64,000 nt of DNA from Gyrodactylus bullatarudis (GCA_012064415.1 SSNU01001268.1:1-64000), one strand, 5' to 3'. Counted from the stretch's first letter, positions 40,998-54,700 are shown. Notes: generated from the letters alone by a model not told the origin. Translations and numbers: made by a program.

Positions 40998-42662
40998 AAT
41001 AATTTAAAATCAATTTTCGCCTCCAAATAATGCATCTTTGCCATGATTTCTGCTAACTGAAGAGAAATATTTTTATTTTTAATCAAGAATAGACCAAAAC
41101 TTTGTAAATTTTGACTTGAAGAGAATATCCAAAAAGGGTTATGTTAAATCATTTTCTATTTCTTTATATATATATTATAACGCAGTCAGAACCTCGAGTA
41201 TTTGTGAAAATAATACATGTAATTCTATTTGAGTTTTCTTTTCATTAGAACTGATTGAATTTCAAGCTCTTTTTTATAGCTTATCTAAGGAATAATTAGT
41301 CTACGGGAAAATGGAGGTCTAAACTGCAGTCAGTCAATATAAACTAAATGAACCCTTCGTGTTCCAAATTGTTATCATTTTATCAACCAAAATAATTGCA
41401 ATGATTTTGATGTCGGAAAAAATTTAAAAGTCCACTGTGGATCCAATAGAATAGATAATAATTTTAGTTTTCAATCAAGAATGTCTCACGTGACTGAACA
41501 TCATATATAAAATGCAGTAATCCCTATAAAATGTCAAAACATAAACAAAATAAAGACACTTGGTTACCTTTCTTTCTCTTTGGTAAGTACAGTGATTCCT
41601 AAATCAATTCATGGTTGCGCTTTGCTACCGAGGTTAATGATATTAGCTTGATCGATGGAAGAGAACTTAAATTTCGAAATATTTGGCGTTTCAATTGTCT
41701 CTTGCTAACAGCGTAAACTGTATTAAACATTTCAAAAGTTGTTGAGAATTTTAAAAAATCAAATTTTCAAGTATGAAAAAGGAGTGTGCCTATGTCGAAC
41801 CATCTTTATAATCTAGTATGCATTAGAGTTGGACTTGAAACCAGACACACATCACATCCTCTTCCGCAGTTTTTTTCTAATGTAGAATCAACTTTGGGAA
41901 AGAGTTAATTTATCAAATTAATCTCAATGTAACAGTACCAGTCATAGAGAAAATCTTCTTTCCAATCTTTGAGCAGTTGTCCCAAATCAAGTTTATGCTT
42001 AGTGGAAAGGGTAGAGAAACTTGGCATTTTATTCCAAGAAATTGTTAAGTAAACTGTATCATTGAAGCAAGAACTAACAAGATCAAATTCATCTCTTTGC
42101 CTTTTTCCCTCATGAAATGTTGGTGCATCGTAAATGAATTACGAATCTATTCAGTCAATCAAACAATTTCTCCATCATTCCCAATGGTATTTTTAGGAAT
42201 GCTTGTTTTCATTTGATTAAATCTTTATTCCTCTACGTAGATATCTTTAGTCTTGATGCGAAGTTCAAGAGACTTTCTTCTCCTTGCACTTCATATCAAA
42301 AGTACACAGGCATTCCTAGACTTTATTATCCCTCTTATCATTCCTTTTATAAAGGTTTAGAGTTTGTTCTTCTATGCTATAAATTATTCAATTTGTTATT
42401 TTTATCATGAAAAATTTATTATTTACTCTCAACAAATTTCGGAGGTTTGCAATTATGCTTGAAAAATGTAACAAAAAAGCGAAAAAATGCGGAAATATTT
42501 TCATTCGACAATATAAGCGTAGTTTGGCTTTCAATTTTCACACTTTTTCTCTGAAAGTAAAATACACAAACAAAACCAGCTGTAATGAGAAAGATTCTCT
42601 TTGGTAGATCTGAATATTAGATTTATTATAATTTTCTAGTTGTGCTTTGTTCTTTCTGAGCT
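40998..42662. other. Intergenic stretch between LDLa gene and actin
   Basis: No gene is seen. The small frames at 42213-42607 lack domains and lie immediately upstream of the actin start. They probably cover the actin promoter and 5' UTR. No TATA or CArG box could be assigned with confidence. Confidence 0.5.
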
Positions 42663-43848
42663 ATGAATGATGACCAGATTTATCCGATAGTTATCGACAA
42701 TGGATCTGGCATGTGTAAAGCAGGATTTGCAGGTGATAATGCTCCCAGATCAGTATTTCCCTCTCTAGTTGGCCGTGCTAAGCATGCAGCAATTCTATTC
42801 GGGATGCCATTAAGGGATACATATATTGGCTCAGAGGCTCAGGCGAAACGAGGTGTCCTAGCCTTAAAGTATCCAATAGAACATGGAATTGTAACAGACT
42901 GGGATGATATGGAGAAAATATGGTATCATACATTTACTGAGGAACTCCGTGTTATGCCTTGTGATCACCCAGTTATGTTGACAGAGGCTCCGTTGAATCC
43001 AAAAGCCAACCGTGAGAAAATGGCCCAGATACTCTTTGAAAAATTCAACGTTCCAGCTAGTTATATAGCTATCCAAGCTATTTTATCTCTGTACTCATCT
43101 GGAAGAATTTCTGGCGTTGTTCTGGATTCAGGAGATGGTGTCTCCCACTCTGTCCCAGTATATGAAGGGTTTGCTTTGCCTCATGCCATTGTAAGACTTG
43201 ATATTGCTGGGAGAGACCTGACAGAATACCTCATGAAGGTATTAACTGAACGAGGCTATCATTTTCAGACAAGTGCTGAAAGAGAAATAGTCAGGGATGT
43301 CAAGGAAAAACTATGCTATGTTTCCATGAATTTTGAAGATGAACTTGAAAAATCTAACTCCCGATCCGATAATGAAATGAAGTATCAACTTCCAGATGGC
43401 CAAGTTGGTTTAATTCTTCTATTCATTTGAATTATGGTGAAATATTTCTTGTTTCAAGGTAATTTCACTTTCAAACGAGCGATTTCGTTGTCCAGAAGCT
43501 CTTTTTCGACCAGAGTTAATAGGTCTTGAGATTCCTGGCATACAGAGTGCTGTCTACTCATCAATATTTCACTGTGATCTGGATATTAGGAAACATTTAT
43601 GTGCAAATTTGGTTTTATCAGGAGGATCAACCATGTTTCCTGGCCTCTCGGATAGATTAGGCTTGGAGATTGGTCATCTGACGCCATCGACAACAGTAGT
43701 CAAAGTTTGTAGTCCCCCAGAACGAAGATATTCTGTCTGGATAGGCGGCTCGATCCTAGCTTCCCTCAAGAGTTTCCAACAAATGTGGATCTCAAGAGAG
43801 GAATATGAAGAGTGTGGAATGCATGTGGTACATACTAAATGTTTCTAG
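42663..43848 (+). CDS. Divergent actin, two exons, 376 residues
   Basis: Exon 1 is 42663-43403 (247 codons) and exon 2 is 43459-43848, separated by a 55-nt GT..AG intron that falls in DGQ|VI in phase 0. Unspliced reading hits a stop 9 codons later. The product has exactly the length of a conventional actin. Nucleotide-site motifs are intact: [14 protein letters not shown] (phosphate loop 1), LDSGDGVSH (loop 2), [19 protein letters not shown] and [10 protein letters not shown]. The YPIEHGIV histidine and the terminal KCF are kept. It differs from conventional actins at many surface sites. The N-terminus is MNDDQIYP instead of the usual acidic tail. The DNase-loop area ([21 protein letters not shown]), the part after FEDELEK, and the last 15 residues are also altered. 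It is most likely a specialised paralogue, able to bind ATP and perhaps polymerise. An intron argues against a processed copy. Confidence 0.93.
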
Positions 43849-44115
43849 TCCAGAGTGATTACTCAATTTGATAGATTTCTTATTTTCATAAAGTTTTATT
43901 TTTATTTTTTTATAAAAAAAGAAGCAACACCAAGAAATATATTAAAAGTCGTGTCAGAGAAATTGTATTTTATTCGAATGAGCGCTTCCCTCTTGGACTG
44001 CAATTGAGGAAGCGAAAATGTAGAATTTTCAAAGGGTCCTATTGAGTAGAATGCATAATAATCTGTTTGTTTATGAGAAGAGGGGAACAAGTGAAACTCT
44101 TTGAAAACTATACGA

Positions 44116-44121
44116 AATAAA
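44116..44121 (+). terminator. Candidate polyadenylation signal of the actin gene
   Basis: AATAAA about 270 nt past the actin stop. This is weak evidence, because the region is AT-rich and lies between two convergent genes. Confidence 0.3.
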
Positions 44122-44404
44122 TAAATATATATAAAACCACTATTTTTATGAAGCTCAACATCATTGGTTCAGTAAAAGAAGACATTATAATAACATAAAA
44201 TTGAAGATTATATTTAAAACTCAGGGATTTTTTTAGTATGATCCAGATTTGCTGAAGCCAGAGGAGAAGACTCTATTACAGTTTACAAATTCTAGTTTTA
44301 ATGTGAGCCTCATGCATAGGTAGAAGTATAAGGATATTATCTACAAGAACGGATCATCATCTCAAGAAGTATACTGTGGTTAGTAGGCATCAAATACCTA
44401 CTAC

Positions 44405-44575
44405 TAACCTTCAACTACCTTGGCCAATGTTAGCTTTTTCCCTTTTCTCTCCATTTTTGCAATTTATTTGAGAGTTTTGGTGTTTTTTCAGCTTACATTT
44501 TATTCTTATTTTCTTTGACTTTTACTATTTCAAAGAAAATGTTTTGAGAAATGTACGTTTGGTTTTAATATGCTT
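44405..44575 (+). repeat. Dispersed repeat unit, plus copy
   Basis: CCTTCAACTACCTTGGCC, later GAGAGTTTTGGTGTTTTTTC and CAGCTTACATTTTATTCT, recurs inverted at about 56745-56885. Its far end (TTGAGAAATGTACGTTTGGT) recurs at about 58430-58450 in plus orientation. This copy is therefore the intact reference for fragments that flank the LINE pair. It is non-coding and unassigned. Confidence 0.7.
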
Positions 44576-44934
44576 CGTTCTCAATATATAAAGTAGTATT
44601 CATTTTAAAACAGAAATCAATGCCTTCATTCTTGTTTGTTGCTCTGATTCTTTGATCATCAGTGGTTATTTGAAATTGGTTTCATGAAAGAAGTTATCAC
44701 TCTCTTCGGGCCATGTGTGTGAATCTGTGCTCCAGTTCCCTCCTTCAAGATAAAGTACTGTCATTTTAACTTTGAAGGTTATCAAGATATTTTTATAATT
44801 ATAAAAAAGATAGAAAATTTAAAGATTTGATTAGATACAAATGAATTTTAAAATAATAAAACATTAGATCAGATAGAAAGAGAATATTCAAGAGAAATTA
44901 AATTATATTTACTGAAATACTTTACTATATATTT

Positions 44935-45741
44935 CTATTTCCATATTTCTACGTTTACTTTTTGATCGTCAGCTACATCTTCGTCGTCATCATCTTCCGA
45001 AGAATAATAATCAGTTTTGCTGTTCTTCCGAATCAAATTACGCACCCGAGGAGGTAATCCTAGGATTTCACTATTCATCTTTACTAGGCCGATTCTTTTT
45101 AGCGTGTCAATTAGAGATGGACCAGCAGTTTTCTTTTCATCATCGTCATCAAATACGAGGATTTCATCGTCAATTTTCATCGTCCAGAATTTTATAACAT
45201 CACAAAGAGACTGTATCCAAATTTCGATTATCTCTTGGCTATCACTCTAGAATAATAATAATTTATAAGAGTAATCAAGCTACATTTGAAAAAATGCAAT
45301 ACATCAAGGAAATCCTTCTTCTTTTTGCCTTGTAAATGATACTTGTACCGAGTGGAGAATTAGATTGTTTCTTCCTCAATATTTGATTACTAACTCACTC
45401 GAAAATGAAAATCTTTGTTTAAATTTTGATAGGTCAGTTTGAAAGGGAAGAAATCCCTACGTCCTGATGAGAACTTTTCAAGCCTCTCGACACACAGACT
45501 CTTTGATTCAAGCGGAAAAGATTTTTCGATTTTTCTCCCATCATGATTTTGACTAAGTAAAAAAATTTCATGGAATTAATGAAGAGAACATACCTGAATA
45601 ACTTGTAATCCAAATGCGATTTGAACATTAACAGACAACGCCTGAAGGGATCAAGGAAAAAGTAGGATTTACGCCAGAATTTTATTTCATTGCCAAACTT
45701 TGTAAAAATGATCCTACGTTCAAGATAACTTTCGTATGATT
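44935..45741 (-). CDS. PH domain and acidic C-terminus of the spectrin-type gene
   Basis: Exons 25-27 (45741-45594, 45552-45399, 45246-44935) together give one pleckstrin-homology domain. The first strands and turn are IIFTKFGNEIKFWRKSYFFL, the middle strands are FFPFKLTYQNLNKDFHFR, and the C-terminal helix is SQEIIEIWIQSLCDVIKFW with the invariant Trp. PH domains bind phosphoinositides, which would tether the protein to membrane. The tail after it is acidic (SSEDDDDEDVADDQ). The domain appears only when the three exons are spliced; none is obvious alone. Confidence 0.82.
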
Positions 45742-48700
45742 CTAAACGTGGAATTGACAGATCAGGTCAGGTTCGATCAACAAAAAAACAACTTTGAAAT
45801 TGTGAAAATTGAAGTAAACTTACTGAAAACAATGCTGTCGTCATAAGAAGATAGACTTTCTGTTGAATCACTAATTGAAGCATGTCGTGATTGCATAGAC
45901 TTATTTTCGAACCAAATAATTTTGCGCAAATTCTCTTCATCTAGAAATATGTTCCATTTCTCTTCTAGTTCATAAAAGTTTGTGCATTTATCTTGAAAAT
46001 CTGTCTCAATCTATTTTAAAATAAATTTCATCATAACTACTTATAAGTAAATACAAAAGTAAAATTTATAAATAACTAACATGAGTAAGATCTTTCAATG
46101 GACCGATTTTTTCATTCTCCACACTGACTAATTTCTCAAAGAACTCTTGTTCCCTTAGCAAATTTTCAACATCTTCAATAGAATCAGTGTATTCAAAGTT
46201 TTTTTCAAAGTAAGCACTTTGCTGAGCTATCCACATTTCCGCCGAAATAGAATCCCTAAAATATTATGGTTATTACATACTTGGTGAATTTCATAGCCTC
46301 CATGCATATTTCAAGGGCATCTGCATAAAGTTTTAGGCCAACTGTTAGATAGTACCATTTAAAAGCAATATCAGAGAGGTTATTGCGAATTCGTTCCCTG
46401 GGAATATCTTTAACTTTTTCCCACATGTACTCGTAAGCCATTTCCTGTCTTTCGTATTCATAGTTCTGTATTGAAATTCAGCCAGTTAGTTAGTCGGAGT
46501 AAGAGTTGTTTTTACTTACTTCATAAGGATCTTCATTTGTAACCGTTGACACTTTGGAGATTGGTTTATTTTCCGTGGCTAGTGCAATCATGAGGTTTAT
46601 TAAAATATTGCCATTTTTCTCATTCCTATCATCGGAATAAATCCAATCATTTGTCAAATGAAAGATTCTTATTCCTTCTTCAATGTGAGATTTTATCTCT
46701 ACCTCTCGGGATTCCACTTCCATCTTGAGGAATTCATGGTCCTTCAAGTGTTGACGATGTTCAGTGATCATCAGGTGTCTGTGAAAATGTTAGACAATTT
46801 GAGAAGATAATACATCTTGTTGGGAAACCTACACATCTGTCTTGAGAGTCTTGACAGGGTCCAGCGTCCCTTGATCAACATTGAATTGTCCTCTTTGTGT
46901 TGAGGAGATGAACTCCAGCCATGGGTTCATAGGAGTGTCGGAGAGGACCAAATTCTCAGATTGTCCAATGATACTTTCAATGCTTCTTTTGAGCCATTCG
47001 GAAATATGACAAGATTTCATTATCCAACCGTAATAGCTTATTAGTTCATTCAACTGACGTTTCTTGTCGTTAAAATTTTGGAGAAACCTTTCATACTTGT
47101 TATTTAGATTATACATGGAGATGGTGATCTTTTGAAGCCAGGCGGTACAGTAATGCGGTACAAGATTTCTGTATTCCTCATTTATTTTGCGCAGCTAAAG
47201 AGGAATAAATTCAAGCACTACTACTTCAAGTGGTTCCAACTATCAGATGTACCTACCTTTGCTTCGTCTATCATGAAGTTGTGCTCAATTAACTGTAAAC
47301 GTTTCAATTGACGAATAGTCATTTCTCGATTCTCTTTTGTCTTTACACTGAGGCAAACTGCTTTCTCATTGAGCTCAGTTTCCATTTCCTAAACAATAAT
47401 GGAGAATGTTATTTGTTTCAGTGGAAAAGGGAAGACTGAATTTAGTTTTTTACCTGGCAAGATTCAATAAATCGGAATTTATCCAGGGCTAATTTCAGTA
47501 GACGCTTTCTACAATCTGTCAATTCAACTAGCTCGAACCACATTTCATTCACTCGATCTCTCCAATAAGCAATATCAGGTGCGTTTGAATGGCACATTTT
47601 AACCAGCATCCTGCACTGTTCCAAGAGGACATTAAATCTCCAAAGAGCATTCACCTTGACACTATCCGGGATACCATGTTTGACTAGTTCATCTTCGTTA
47701 ACTTCTTCATCAAGCATTGTACTAATTGTCTCCGAATGTCGAATGAAAATTGGTAAGTAAGAACTGGAAACACCTTTCGGAAGAATCAATTGGTCTTGAA
47801 TAAACTCCTCAACACCTCTCAAGAGAACTGAGCACTCAGAAAAGTCATTACTGCAGTAAAAGGAAGACATTTCCCTGATCTTTTCCGATAACCAAATTTC
47901 AAAATCACAAATATCTTCAAAGTAAAGACACAAGACTACAATTTCTTTGAGCCGATGTCTTTTTTGAGCCAGAACGTCTCGGGTTGATTCGAATTGCTTG
48001 ATATATTTGGACTTGAAGTTGATCAAAATACTCGATCGCTTCGTATAAATGTGAACACAGCGACGGAGAAATCTTCTCTTCAACTTATTCTTTGGATCGA
48101 GCAGGGTCTTGGTTTTGTCTAAATGCTCATTGAGCAGTTTCAGGCTATTGTCAAGATCATCAATCCATTTTTGTGATCGTTCACCTTGAAAAAAAGGAAA
48201 CCAAAATCATTTCTATAACCTTCCAAATGAATACACAGTGGAATACAACGATTTTTTCATCAGACAACACACAGTCAATGCCTTACAAAGATTGTCATAA
48301 ATCTCTAGCTGGCAGTCAACAAAACTATCCATGAGGATTTTATGTCTTTTCAAGTCCCTCTTGGATGTAACAGCGGAACAGTAGAGGGTTGAAGTTTTCT
48401 CAATAAGAGCAAAACTTTCAATTTCCATGAGCCAAGCCTCACTCTCGATTAGTTGATAGATTAAATTTTGGCTTTGGAAAAATATCAAAATTTATTCAAG
48501 AAAGAAAATATATATCTTGAATTGATCATAACAGTCGATTCGCCTGTCTCCTGTCTAAATCGAGGCTTATTCCTATGGGAAACTAAAGAATGATAAAAGT
48601 AGCAATATGAATCCAGGAACACCTCAACAGAGAGAATTCTTCTATAAAAACCCCTCCTAAAACGATGTGGTGCTATATTAAATATTACTATTCATTAACC

Positions 48701-51700
48701 GTTTCGAGAGGATAAGAAAACCAATCGAGAAAAAGAATTCTTAATGAGATTTTAATGGGAATTCCATTCAATAAGGATTCGTTTGGTCCTCTCTAAGAAA
48801 TTCGATTTTCTATTGAATTTGACATCTAATAATAATTATTACTAATGAAAACTAAATTTTACTAATCTTGGTTTTTTTACTCAAGTTTAGGTATCTCTTT
48901 GCGACTTCTTGGTATTTTTGAGTTTTGTTTAGCGTGAATTATAAAATAGATATTTTTTTGACCTGCGTAATAACTAAGATCTGGCGAAATGTTTATTTCT
49001 CTAAATAAAGTCATGAAGAAGGTTAATTTCAATTTCATTTTAAACTGTGAAGCAGCTGAAACTACGAAAGAAATATTTTTTGGAACAACAGGAGACTAGC
49101 AAATACCCTTTGTAAAGAAAACTCTGAAAAGCTCAAATAAAGATTTATAAAACTGTCTCAATCTCATATCTTCTACTCACTAGTCAAGTTCAGATTTGAG
49201 AAAGTTACACTGCCTTGAGAAAGCATCATCGGCCTCAGACAAGAGTCTGTTTGTCTCTTCAACCAAGACGTTTATTTTCTCATTCAGTTCATTAGTCATG
49301 AAAATTCTGTTAAAATTCCTCGCCTGCACATTGGCTGCATGTTCCGCAGAATTCTTTTTTGCTATCTAAAATTGTTTTGCTTTAGATGTATATTGAATAA
49401 ATTACTCAAATGTTTACCTACCACATGAATAATGGGTAGAATTCTGATATTTAGTTCATAATTAATTAATGACAAACTTTTATCTGTATTTAAACAACAA
49501 TAATAAATCTGATAACTAACCTTGATGATGTTTAATATTCTCATCTTTCGGTTGATAAACTCTGTAAAGATGAGTTGATGACGCCTGAGTGTTTGAGTGG
49601 CCAAGAGGAGATTCTGGGAAAACATTCTTTGCTCTGCCAATTGGGTTTTATCTTTTAACCAGCGTCCTTCCTCTTCAAGCTCTCTGAATATGTTCTGATG
49701 ATTTCTTTGCTCTTCCAAATGATTGATTTTCCTCGTAATCAAATTAACCAAGTCATTTAGATCGACTTCCAAGTTTTCATTAATCCTTTTCAGATCGTCA
49801 CCTTTTTGTTTTAGAATTTTGGCGTGTTTCTTTTCAATTGGAAAAATCAATGAAACAATCAAATATTCAGAGTCATGTAATACTCACATGCAATTCAGAG
49901 AGGGAATTCTTTTTCAGTTCAAGATCACTTCTTATTGATGATAATTTGCTTATTCTCGAGTTTATGAATATCAAACCATCGTAGGGACCTTCAATGTAGA
50001 CCTCTTCATCATCGTCGAGCTATCGGTTTAAAAGTTGATTTTTGGAATAGAAATTTATACATTTAAATTTTTAATAATATACAAAATAGTTCCAAGTAAA
50101 CTATGGTTAGAAAAAAGGCATTCATTGATTTATCATTCCTGACTTATATTTTTTTGGTTTCGTGTGAACATGCATGTGTAAAGGGTAAGCTCACGGATTT
50201 ATGCTCAGTTTTATCAGAATTAGAATTGACACGTCTTAGGATTTCTTGACGATGCTTGTTAAGGCACTTTGAGAGAACCTCACAACCCTCCTTGAAGATG
50301 ACACCTAAACTGTTAATGAATAAACTTTACTTCTATGTTCATCAGACATTTGCTTGAGGACCTTGTTAGTCTCCATGCGTAAATTATACCAATCCTGTTT
50401 GGTTGACGATAGCTTGTTATGGACAACATCATCATCTAGTGAAATACTCTCTTCGATTGACTAAAATCGATTAAAATTAAAATAAAGAAACTTCACCTCT
50501 ATGGTATCTTTAATACGATCGGAATTAGCATCAAGCTCAGCTTCAAATGCATTATAAAGGTTGTAGTATCGTACAATGGTCATTTTTCGACCTTCTGAAT
50601 CTCGATTCGTAAAGGAAAGGTCTTCTAAAAGATAATTTCTTTTCTCTTGTAGCCATTCGTCCAACTGAAAAATAAGAAATTTTATAAGTAACATCAAATC
50701 TACAACTGAGTACAATATCTTCAAGATAATTTGACAAATAATTTGGTAAATATTTCACTTTCATTCAATTCAAATATTTATTCTATTGTTCGAACATTTT
50801 CCTAATGATTCAATTCATTTATAAGATGCTGCAACAGATCACATCTTTTGATAGAAATATATAAGAATTTTGCATAAACAACTTACGTCAGATAAACTCT
50901 GTAAAAGTTCGCAGTTCTTCAATCTTGTCTTGATCCTCTGTAATGATTGACAACAACTAGTTTTGATATCACTCAACCTTTCTCTTAGTATTTCAATACG
51001 ATTTTCTATTCGATCCTTTGCGAAATGATCCCTGTTCTGAATTAGGTCAAGCCCTTCGTTAATATAACGCTGACCTTTATCCTCATTCAGCATAATGCTT
51101 GCCAGTAGTGTTTCATGATTCACACAAGCCTCTTTCAGACCGTTAAAGTCCATCTTAGAAGATTAGCGTGAAAAAATATCACTCACGTTTATTATAGTTG
51201 CAAAATTTATTATCCGATTTGCCTGGTCATTCAGGGTCATTTCAAATTGATCATAGTTTTTGTTGAAAATCTGTTTTTAGATGTAAAAAATAAAATTCAG
51301 AGCTAAGATTTTGCAAAAGGAAGCATACCATTAAACTCTTAGTGTCATTAAGCCAGCGATGTCTGTCGTGATAGGTGGAGTTTAATACTTTCCAGTCATG
51401 AATCAAAACTTTTCGACGTCTAATGAGATTAGACTTTTCATCTTTTTTTCCAACAAGCTCTCCTTCATCCATGACTACGCTCTCATTTTCCACAGAGAGT
51501 ATTTCATTCGAAAAAGAGATGAGTTCATTATAAATCGACTCCTTGTTTTTTATTTCCGTGTGGCAACTTTCCAGCTCGTCAATGAGACCCTGACATTCTT
51601 CAAAGTCATAAATTTCGTTAAACTTTGGAAGTCTTGTTTCAATCTCCATAGTAAAAGTTTCAACCTCTTGAAATTGCTTGATAAATTTTCCCATCTTATG

Positions 51701-54700
51701 GACAGCTGAGAACATTGGTTCATTATCTTGACAGATATTGGACAACTTTTGGAATCGCTCATTATTATCCACCATGAGCTGTTTAACTTGATCTGATGGC
51801 ATGATGATCTCTTGTGACTTTTCTACATATAAAGATAAAATGTTTTTGATAAGAGCTAAACACTTTTTCACTTGACTGACTTTCTGAATATAGGGAGTCT
51901 GAGCTGTTATTTTCCTTGACTCGTCTGAGGGCCTTTTCAAGAACAACACTACTCGTTTGCATATCCTCAAGGGAGTCTTTCAGCATTGACCAGTCTTCGT
52001 CCCAGTTATGGAGGATCTTTTGCAACATAACTAAAGAGTTTATTCCATGAAAATCATGATCCTTTGCCCTATTGATTGTCTCAAACATTTTATCCATCGT
52101 GAGATTAATTTGAAGACTATTGTAGAAAAATTGAATCTGGCTAAAGGAAAAAAAAATTTAGGTTTAATAATATTTCCAAGGTTCAAGGTAAAAAGGACTA
52201 ATCAAGTGAGAACTAACTCGATTAATGTTTTCAATCGCTGCTCCTTCTTCTCAGATATTTCCAGTAGAAAGTTCCACTTGGATATGATTCCTGACAATCG
52301 TTCACAATGCAAAAGATTATTTTCATTATCAGGACACTGAAGAGACAATACAATAGGAGTGAAGAGATCAATTTTCTTCAGATTACGACTTTCAATGTAG
52401 CTATTCCATTGAATCTTTCTTATTTGCACACAGCTGAGCATTGCAAAGATTTCCTCTTCGTCTTTCGGGCATTTTAACGCGTTAAAGATTATCGTTTGAG
52501 TTTTACTGACCCATTTAAGCCTAAAAAATTATTACTTGACCAATGAGGAATGATTTTTATTCAAAAAATTTCAATTTCAAAGTGTTACTCATTATTCATT
52601 GATAGAGACCGGAATAGAAAGGGGTTCTCTAGATGAGAGAGAACTAAGAACCTGATGAGATCAGTCAAAATTCTTGTTAGGAAATAAAGAAAGAAGGATG
52701 AGAAGAAATTGACAATTATAATTCCTATCATTCTGATTATCTTGCATTGCTATCATCCCCCTGGGTAAATGATCCCTCAACATTTGCATAAATCAATTAC
52801 AATTTTAGGTGAGAAGGTGTGTGTGTGTCTAATCTCTAACCGAGTCTCAAAATGGATTATAATAGATCATGAAAATTGTATGCAGGGGAGTAGATCAGAA
52901 ATTAACAAGTTCAACTTATCCAAAAAAACAATCCATTTTCCGTTGGAGAGAAAAATAGTAGTACAAATACAATTAATCATTAATTTTTTATCATTTGTAA
53001 ATTCAAGTCTATAGGATTCTACGCAAAATGATAGGAATGTAGAAAAAATAATTCCCTCAAAGATTATGATCTCAGATTCTTGATTTATGTACACTTGTCA
53101 GTAAAACTTAATTCCTAATGAAACTTGTCATTATTCTATTGTAAAAAAAAACATTCTTGAGATCAATCGGTCTTCAGTTGTTACTATCAAACGAATTTAA
53201 TCTTTAATTAATTCTTGAATTTTGTCAAGGAAACTTTCACTTACTTCTGATCAATCCAATATTCGAGATGATATCCCAGCTCAAGAATACGATCATTTTC
53301 TTTCTTCAGTTTCAAATGCTTCTCTTCTGCTTCAATGGACTTTCCCAGATGATCCATTAATAAGTCTAGATCAGAAATTAGTTGATTTATATTCTTTATT
53401 ATTAGGAGAAACCAATCGGTCGTTAAAAAGTTTTTTGAACAATTTTCCAGAATTTTCTCATAGTTTTCTTTAAGATTCTCCAAGTGGACTACTTTTGTCT
53501 GGCAAACTTGGTTTATTCTCTCAAGCTCCCTCGTTCTTGCATCAACCTCGTTTGGTTTATACACCATGGGAGCCTGAATTTTTATAGGACTCAAGGGAGT
53601 CCAGCAAACTTTGAACTTATTCAACAATTCAATGTCCACGTGGTCAACAACATCGTTAAGATTCTCAAAGCATAAATCAACATCATCCACAAGGGCCATT
53701 ATTTCCATCCAAAAGCTGACCAATTGTTTAACCACACTAAGAGCTTCGATATTCATTTCAATGATAAATTTCGTTGTGGAGACAGTCTGAAGAAACTTGT
53801 CCCAATACCGTTTCACGAGATGAATGGTCTCCTTTAGAATTTCATTGTTAAACTTGATAATTTGCTCAGATGCAAGAAAGCTAATCTCTCTCACAAGGTT
53901 GGAACTTTGCAGGTATAGCGGGAGCATTCGATCAGTCATTAAAGAATTTTTCTTCATCAAATAGATGAGAATGACGTAGAGCTTGTCAACATCACAACCA
54001 TTTGGATTCATGTAGTCAGAGTTGAATATTTCGTGAATTTTTACATTCTTCTCCAACATCCTGGTAAAGACTTTATTCATCAGCGTTATAAAATCACACT
54101 TGTATATTAATTGATTTGGATGGGATTCCTTGACGATTCTCTGTATTTCCTAAATGATTGGGGAGGAAATTTAAGAAGATTACAACTCACCATCAGGCTG
54201 TTCGTGTTAAACCTTAGATGGAAAATCAATTCATCAACATTGTAATTGAATGTTTGGTAATTTTCCAACTGCTCTAACCTGTCGTCAATCCACGATTCCA
54301 TTGCTAGAAAAGATGAGTTTATTGTCTTTAAGAAAGTTCTTAAATAAAATTTTTCCTCTTCCCCGAGGGAATCTGTTTCAAGCAGGATCTGGGAAATTGC
54401 CGAATGACCATTGCTGAAATTCTGATGGAGAACATTTCGGTCAGTCTTGATGAAATTAGTCGTTTCCGAGTTTATGTTGCTTGTTCTGATGGTATCAAAT
54501 ATCTTTATGACAATTTTCTCTTGGTCCAAATGGCTCTCTTGGAAAAGAGCCAAGAGATGCAGGCATTTCTTGAGATTCGAAAAGTGATATGATTGCTTTG
54601 TCAATTTTAATTTGTTTTCTAGCCATCTTGTAGAGATCTCTTCAAACTTTGATTTAGAATTGCAATCTAGAGTCAACATTTTCTTGAACTTTATTTCCAT

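Noticed and set aside
51398..51709. 103-codon plus-strand frame
   Set aside because: Antisense shadow of spectrin exon 8.
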